A DNA stretch of 64,000 nucleotides, from the NCBI RefSeq assembly GCF_032884065.1, contig NC_088879.1, positions 23,422,038 to 23,486,037 on the forward strand, read 5' to 3'. The position numbers were made by a program, and so were the translations under genes. Below are positions 58,323 through 64,000 of this stretch, in pieces. Origin of the DNA: Artemia franciscana (Eukaryota; Arthropoda; Branchiopoda; Anostraca; Artemiidae). The notes under the pieces are model-generated. The model did not search any database. It was not told the DNA's origin and worked only from the letters and a program-made list of their open reading frames with translations. Each line of letters starts with the position of its first letter. Positions within the stretch are counted from its first letter, which is position 1.

Positions 58323-58528
58323 GCATGCGCAATCAGTTAGCAATTCTAGTCTCAAAACAGTTGCCCCGTGGCCGCTGGGCCTTAGTCGCTCCTGAGTCGT
58401 TCTTGATAGTGCAAATGCGTCTTTCTTACGACCTTGTTACACGTAGTACACCTTCCTGACTAAATTTGATTTCAAAGGATTGCAATAAAAGGGGTACCAG
58501 AATTGATAATAAGTAAAATACGCTTAGC

Positions 58529-58531
<3 letters not shown>

Positions 58532-58599
<68 letters not shown>
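58532..58599. repeat. (AT)n microsatellite
   Basis: Pure alternating AT of about 68 bases. Confidence 0.98.
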
Positions 58600-58602
<3 letters not shown>

Positions 58603-59071
58603 ATAATATATTAGTTCTTCATCACTTTTTCGATGGTTTTATCTCCGTGGGGCTCTTAGAAAATGTAATTTTTTTAAATCACACCTTATTTACCCATGAA
58701 AGTTTTTGCCCAGAAAATTTCTTTTCCGCCAAAAACTAATCCATGGTACCCCCGCCCCTCCTTAGGTAGTGCTCATTTTCACATTTAGCATTTATCTTGT
58801 ATTGACTAATTCAGTATTAAGGAACTCATTTGTATCTGTGCTTTTCCTATATCACAAAATGTTCCAGGAAAGTCTAAAAGGATTTGTTAATAGCAAGCAT
58901 AATTACATGTGAAGAAAAAAGGTCTTGACCAGACATCGCAACCATCTTGAGGTTTTCGTTCTTGTAATGTATTTAGCCAGTCTTTAAAGTTTATCCTTTT
59001 ATAAATTTTTTAGTTCGGAAAAACGTATTGTCTATTGTCTGCAAATGATTGACTTTTCTTTTCTTTTCTAG

Positions 59072-59075
59072 ATAA
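59072..59075 (+). CDS. Possible terminal coding end of the host gene
   Basis: After the strong acceptor TTTTCTTTTCTTTTCTAG, the first base A would complete the CA left by the exon at 54,412 (CAA, Gln). TAA follows at once, so the protein would end ...WLGATGQ. Everything downstream would be 3' untranslated. The acceptor is convincing; the link to the previous exon is inferred from phase only. Confidence 0.4.
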
Positions 59076-59245
59076 AAGAAAGTAGCTGGGCAGTAAATTT
59101 CGGTCTGTAAACTCTGTATAAGCCTGTTCTCTGTTGCATTCGTCCTTTTGTGTATAGACGCTTATTTTTACATAAAAAGACAGTGCAGCAGAACTGGTTT
59201 TTTATAATTTTCAAGTTTAAATAAAAAAAAAAAAACAAACAAGGG
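59076..59245 (+). terminator. Probable 3' UTR with AATAAA poly(A) signal
   Basis: AATAAA at 59,220-59,225 lies about 145 bases after the proposed stop and is followed by an A-rich tract. It is in the right place to end the candidate gene. A chance match is possible in DNA this AT-rich. Confidence 0.4.
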
Positions 59246-62200
59246 TTCTAAACCTCAAGTTAAATAGAATCTCAGTAAAATTCGCGTATATTTTTTTTTG
59301 CTTCCCTTTTTATATTTTACTAAAAAAATAGAACCCTCAAAAATTTTTAATCAATTTTGCTTCAATTTTTTGCTCATCCTTCACCTAACGAATTTACTGC
59401 TCATTGAAGCCTCTGCTCCTGCCAAAGAACCTCTTCCTGACTCAACATACAACAGCATTTTTTTATTTTATATTTTAATATAAATTTAATCAATAAAATA
59501 TTGTTTCTTTGTATTCTTGCAAACTGCTTGTTGTTCTTAGAGCTAGGTATAGTTCATAGGGACGGAGTACAAGATAGAGAAAATTAAAATAAATAGATAA
59601 CTATGTTTATCAAAACAATTTATGAAGAGCACTTACTATACACGAACAACTATTGTATACTTTCAACTTTAAGCATCCCCTTTTAAGAAGGGGATGCCAT
59701 GAAGGAAAAGTGATATTGTGGTTATGTTTCAAATACAGTTTCGACAGACCTATTTTGGGCCCGCCATTTTATATTTGCGGATTAATGCTAAACTTAAAAA
59801 ATGTAGCTAGGACTTTTTTACATATAGAGTGAACCTGATGAAAGTAGGAAAGGGGATCTTGCTTGTCCAAAAACCCCAATGCCAGGGTTTACTGTATCTA
59901 TATGCTTACTAATGGCGAAGTAATAATTATAAAATTACTAAAATAATTCATTCTTTCAAATATATTGACCATCGGGTAAAGAATAATTTCAATTGAAAAT
60001 ATATTGCGTATTCATTGGAGGCAATGCTACTAATTGTTTTGGGGAGTTAAATGAGGGTTACACAACTCATATTAATGGCCTTTTCCGTTTCTTTTTGTGC
60101 TGGATTTCTTCATTCAATTTAGTCTGTTGGGTTTAAGATTGTTAACTTAGAGGATTCGACTTATGCCCGCTCTGATCTCTAAAATTGTGTCTTTTCTTTC
60201 GCGAAAATGCATCGTTTTCATGCATTGAATTTTTAAATCAAATAACAGTGTATACAGTACTTTTGCGTTGACGATAGCTTCTGGTCTATGGATGAGCGTC
60301 CTAACCCCAAAAAACCTTTGGGCGTTTTCATGAGTATCTAGGCTTGTATGAGAAGCCTAGAGGAAACTTTTAAGAACCTAGTAAAATTATTGAAGAAGAA
60401 TTTTTATCGTCCTTCAAAAGAACTATCCAGTAAGGTCCTGGAAATATGGCATATATTTTATGACATTTTACAAAATGTTGAAGATTAGCAAAAAAAAATA
60501 TAAAACGCCTTTTAAACCGTCGATTGTTGAAAAGACGTTATACTTTTGACTGTGGAGGAGACCTGTACTTAACGCTTTCGGTCTCTAAAACTCATGAAAA
60601 TTTGGTTATAATAGATTTTGAGTTGATTGTAAATCGAAAGTAACTCAAGAACAAAAGAGGTTATAGCATTAAGCGTTAATTATTTATAGCATAAGTGCAA
60701 CAGCATTTTTCATAAGCTTGCTCTTTGGGAAACAAGTTCTTTCTGCTGTTGTAATTGAAAGTACCCTTTATAACAATTCTTTTGCCGATTCGAGATATAA
60801 GGCTCAACCCCTTTTCATAGATTGTTGGCAACAGTAGTATTTTTTTAGTAATGACCTTAGTGCAATCTGGCTGTCTAAACATAGGAATTGACTATCCCTT
60901 GTGAGGTGTTTCTTTACCTACCGTAACGGTGATACTAGTGTATAGCTAGTAAGAATGGTGGGTACTCAGAAGAATACCCATTGGCACCCTGTTATATCTC
61001 TAGAAGCCGTATTATTAATCCTTTGGAGGAGTATAAACAGCTTTCTATGAGCTCTGCAGAACACGGGCATTCATTTTTGGGAACAAGCTTTGTGTAAAAT
61101 TTGCAGAGAAGTATAATTGAGATGGATGGCATTGTGTCCATAGAAGGTATAATTTCACCATGCTTTCTTGCCCAGAAGGAACAAACCCATTCGAGAATAT
61201 CTACCGCGTGAATGGATGGTGAAAATATATTTATGAGGAGATGGGATTAATCAATATTCTTTATAGCTTTACCTATGAAACCAGGGTGTTGCACGATCTT
61301 TGACTGACTAACTGATTTTTGTGTTCGTTCTCTCTGTCTTTGATTTTTGGAAACTGACCCTCTTGGCAATAGATAACTTTTCTGTCTCCACAAGATATAC
61401 CTGTGGGTACCGGGAAACCTAGGTTGTGTCTCCATTTCTAAGGACATTTGTCAGTATCAGTAAAAAAGTATAGAGAATTCTTTACCTCAAAACAGCGTCG
61501 ATCTGAAAACACTGTCAATTAGTCCAATCTGTTTTAATGTATTGCACCTTGCATACGGTAAAGCCCTGCTTGTCCATAAATGTGGTCATGATAGAAGTTG
61601 AAAAAATCAAAAAGAAAGTGTTCTCTACTAATATTTAATATTTGCACCATAATGCATTTTAAATTACATAAGCCGATTTTTTTTTCTGTTGACAAGATTA
61701 TTAACTGCCCTTTAAATAAAAATGGTTAATGGCCTCTTTTGAATTATATTATTGAAAACAGGAAGTTTTGCATAAAAAGCAAAAAGTTCAAACCAAACGA
61801 GAACCAAAAAGTAAAATCCAAAAGATTTTGCATAAACTCTTTGTTTGAGCAAAATAACTTTGATAAATCAAGCAGAAATCCATAAGAGAAGGAAACTTAA
61901 AATGAAGAAAAATGAAAAGAGTGAATGAAAGCAAGCTTAGAATGAACGTAAGTTGCCGTAAGTAAGGGTGGTGATGTCTAGTGCGGGCTAATCAACAAAA
62001 AACTTCAAAAATCCTCAGAAAAACCGGTAATTTAAGGCATTACTTAAAGTTTATTTTAGCTCTTTGGATGCAAGTTTCGAGTAGGGACTATAAGAATGAT
62101 TGATAAAACCCAGCAGATTAAATACGATTTTACGTTTTATTCTGACACAATATTCCTATATTAGCTGTCTTACAAAACAAAATTGAGTCTTCGTCAGTAT

Positions 62201-62882
62201 GGATATATACACTGTTTGTGTCAACTAGAATTTCCCTGTGGACATTGAGATTGGCAAAGCCATTTAGGCTACTTTCAGACGTCACGTTTCTTAGGTATGT
62301 CTTGATTCTCCGAAGTGTAAAAGGAGCGCTCTGTTGTGCTGGTCGATACAGGTATAGTGATTAAAATATTAAGTAAGATATGGATGTTCGGAGAGATTGC
62401 TTTGCCACAAATATTTAGAAAATCAGTTGCATTGACATGGTGTGCCTTGTTCCGTTAGAGAAATTTTTGCCAAATTTTTCTTTCCGCCATCAAACGTTTA
62501 AGGTGTTGTTTTCCAAATCTTCTTCATAAATTTCGATCAACTTCAAAAATGGCTCTTTCATCTCTACTTTCTTCACTATTCTGTGGATAAGTGTGAAGCA
62601 AACAGTGAAACCCTTTTAAAATATTCTTGTGCTTTAAGAGACGTTCTTCTATAAAGTTTTATACTTTCAATCCAGAAGATGAATAAGTTAATTCTTTAAA
62701 ATTGTTCTGTGCTTTCGGCTGAGACATTTCTTCTGTGTATCTGCCTGTCTACAATCCTTGTAATACTAATTGTAGTTCCATTCAATTTGGCCATTTTTGG
62801 TCAAATTTCCATTCAATTTGGCCAAAGAAAATAAAATCAGTGAAAAATAGAATGTTAAACTTTATTTTGCCGTGGGGGGAGG
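59246..62882. other. Intergenic, no gene recognised
   Basis: Mostly AT-rich. A hairpin GCATCCCCTT-TTAAG-AAGGGGATGC lies at 59,673-59,697. Frames at 60,676-60,882 and 61,247-61,447 show no motif. Confidence 0.45.
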
Positions 62883-63167
62883 GAAGGTGTCAGCACGCCA
62901 TAAGTTGAACACCTTACGAATCGTGCATGTTGTTTCAATATCTCTGGCGGGGTGTCCATATTGCTGATGGACGGGTTCTCTTTAGTAACAAACGTAGTGA
63001 GAGCCAATTCAAGTTTTGTTCCACTTTCTTTTTGTAGCTCTTTAATGTTAACATTGCTTGATATAGCAACAGGGCCCTTGACTGATGATACCTAGTGCTT
63101 TGCTCAATCTTTGACAAAAATTTTTAAGGCCTGCTACCACTCTATCTTCATAGGTCCATAGAACTTG

Positions 63168-63228
<61 letters not shown>

Positions 63229-64000
63229 GAACTAAGTATTTACAGTATACATTACAATATAAAATTGTAATGTATCTGGGGGAAATCTTGGAAAAACAAT
63301 TGGAGTGGAGGAATCGAGATGAAGCTTGGTGGATAGAATAAACAAATGCCCTTGATACGTGATTGACAGAATCGTACTTCACTCTCTTTGGGGGAGGGGT
63401 TCAGTGATTTGGTGAGTTCGGTGCTTTTGGACGTGCTAGGGCGATGAAAATTGGTAGGCGTGTCAGGGAGCTGCACAATTTGACTTGATAGAGTCTTTTT
63501 CCCAGATTCGACCATCTGCGGGCAAAAGGGAGAGGAAAAATTAGAAAAAATTAGGTATTTATAACTTACGAGTGGGTGATCAGATCTTAATGAGTTTTGA
63601 TATTTAGAAGGACTTTGCGACTCAGAGCTGTTAGTTTAAAACTTGACCGGTATTAAGCCTCTTAATTTCCTTTTTAAATCAATCTATTGATTCATAGAAT
63701 TTTGTTAGAGCTCATACCATATGATCTCTTGGCTCTTAGCTCTTCTCGCCTCGTCACAAGTGCCATATGAGCTCTTAGCTCTTGTTTCTTTATATCTTAA
63801 CCACAACCAGACATCTGATAATTACCTAGAGCACAACACTTCCTTTGTGATTTCTGTGTGCTCTAAAGTTCTGCTTCTTGGTGTGCTTAGAAATTAGTTT
63901 GTTATAAATTTGTGAAAGATAGATTTTTCTGCCTTGTGTAAGGCACGATTTTCTAAAAAACCTTACGACATGCCTATGAAGTGGGCAAGACAAAATGAAA
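62883..64000 (-). repeat. Right arm of the ~1-kb inverted repeat (runs off window)
   Basis: Reverse complement of 41,816-42,836, with an unbroken T53 run (63,173-63,225) where the left arm has A16, the same ATACATTACAA/TTGTAATGTAT hairpin (63,250-63,278) and the RB left fragment (63,283-63,788). Similarity continues to the last base of the window, so its true end is not seen. Confidence 0.9.

Larger units (their letters stand above)
57531..59071. other. Intron 2, remainder
   Basis: Contains a GC-richer island (58,160-58,460) and an AT microsatellite. The acceptor tract TTTTCTTTTCTTTTCTAG closes it. No exon recognised. Confidence 0.4.

Noticed and set aside
61247-61447. 66-codon basic minus-strand frame
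   Set aside because: No homologous pattern recognised and no exon context.
41816-64000. The ~1-kb inverted repeats as termini of a Maverick/Polinton-size element
   Set aside because: No recognisable genes of such an element between the arms; the interval is intron, Helitrons, LINE and MITE pieces, and the arms themselves contain RB fragments.

Overview
The window looks like AT-rich nuclear DNA from an arthropod, most plausibly a crustacean. A brine-shrimp-like branchiopod is a guess from the repeat style and was not tested. Evidence that it is animal DNA: canonical GT-AG introns, a ZBED-type hAT transposase, LINE reverse transcriptase pieces, and a Helitron with a textbook 3' hairpin and CTAG end. 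Nothing suggests an operon, a prokaryotic gene or a CRISPR array. Most open frames in the window lie inside repeats and are not genes.

Layout. 0.5-2.1 kb (minus): a decayed DDE-transposase-like gene. 2.4-4.1 kb: a LINE reverse-transcriptase fragment between inverted ends of a repeat I call R1, then a 346-bp foldback. 6.7-12.2 and 14.4-19.4 kb: a tandem segmental duplication with about 3.2 kb of ancestral sequence. Each copy received a different insertion after duplication: a 2.26-kb noncoding element (RB) on the left and a 1.8-kb noncoding element (R2, which begins with the R1 palindrome) on the right. Each copy is therefore the empty site for the other's insertion. 19.5-22.5 kb: a truncated RB, then a complete RB. 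23.9-26.5 kb: a diverged duplication, a CR1-like LINE C-terminus and a cluster of four consecutive hairpins. 26.9-27.9 kb: a broken hAT transposase cut by a 100-N gap. 29.2-33.7 kb: R2 and RB again, both reversed.

33.7-64 kb holds the only candidate host gene (plus strand). It has a clean 99-bp exon at 38,156, a 176-bp exon at 54,412 and a possible terminal exon at 59,072 with a poly(A) signal at 59,220. The 16-kb first intron is packed with repeats: 635-bp direct repeats 9.8 kb apart, one arm of a ~1-kb inverted repeat whose other arm is the last kilobase of the window, a tandem pair of MITEs with long terminal inverted repeats, a three-copy head-to-tail Helitron cluster (47.3-50.7 kb), a LINE fragment and a 160-bp hAT MITE with an 8-bp target-site duplication. 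A second complete R2 starts 16 bases after the second exon's splice donor.

The most distinctive material is noncoding: RB (2.3-2.8 kb, built of ~285-bp units), R2 (1.7-1.8 kb, palindromic head and hairpin tail), and the Helitron cluster, which carries repeated TGACGTCA sites and three tRNA-like segments. How RB and R2 move, and which families they belong to, cannot be decided from this window.
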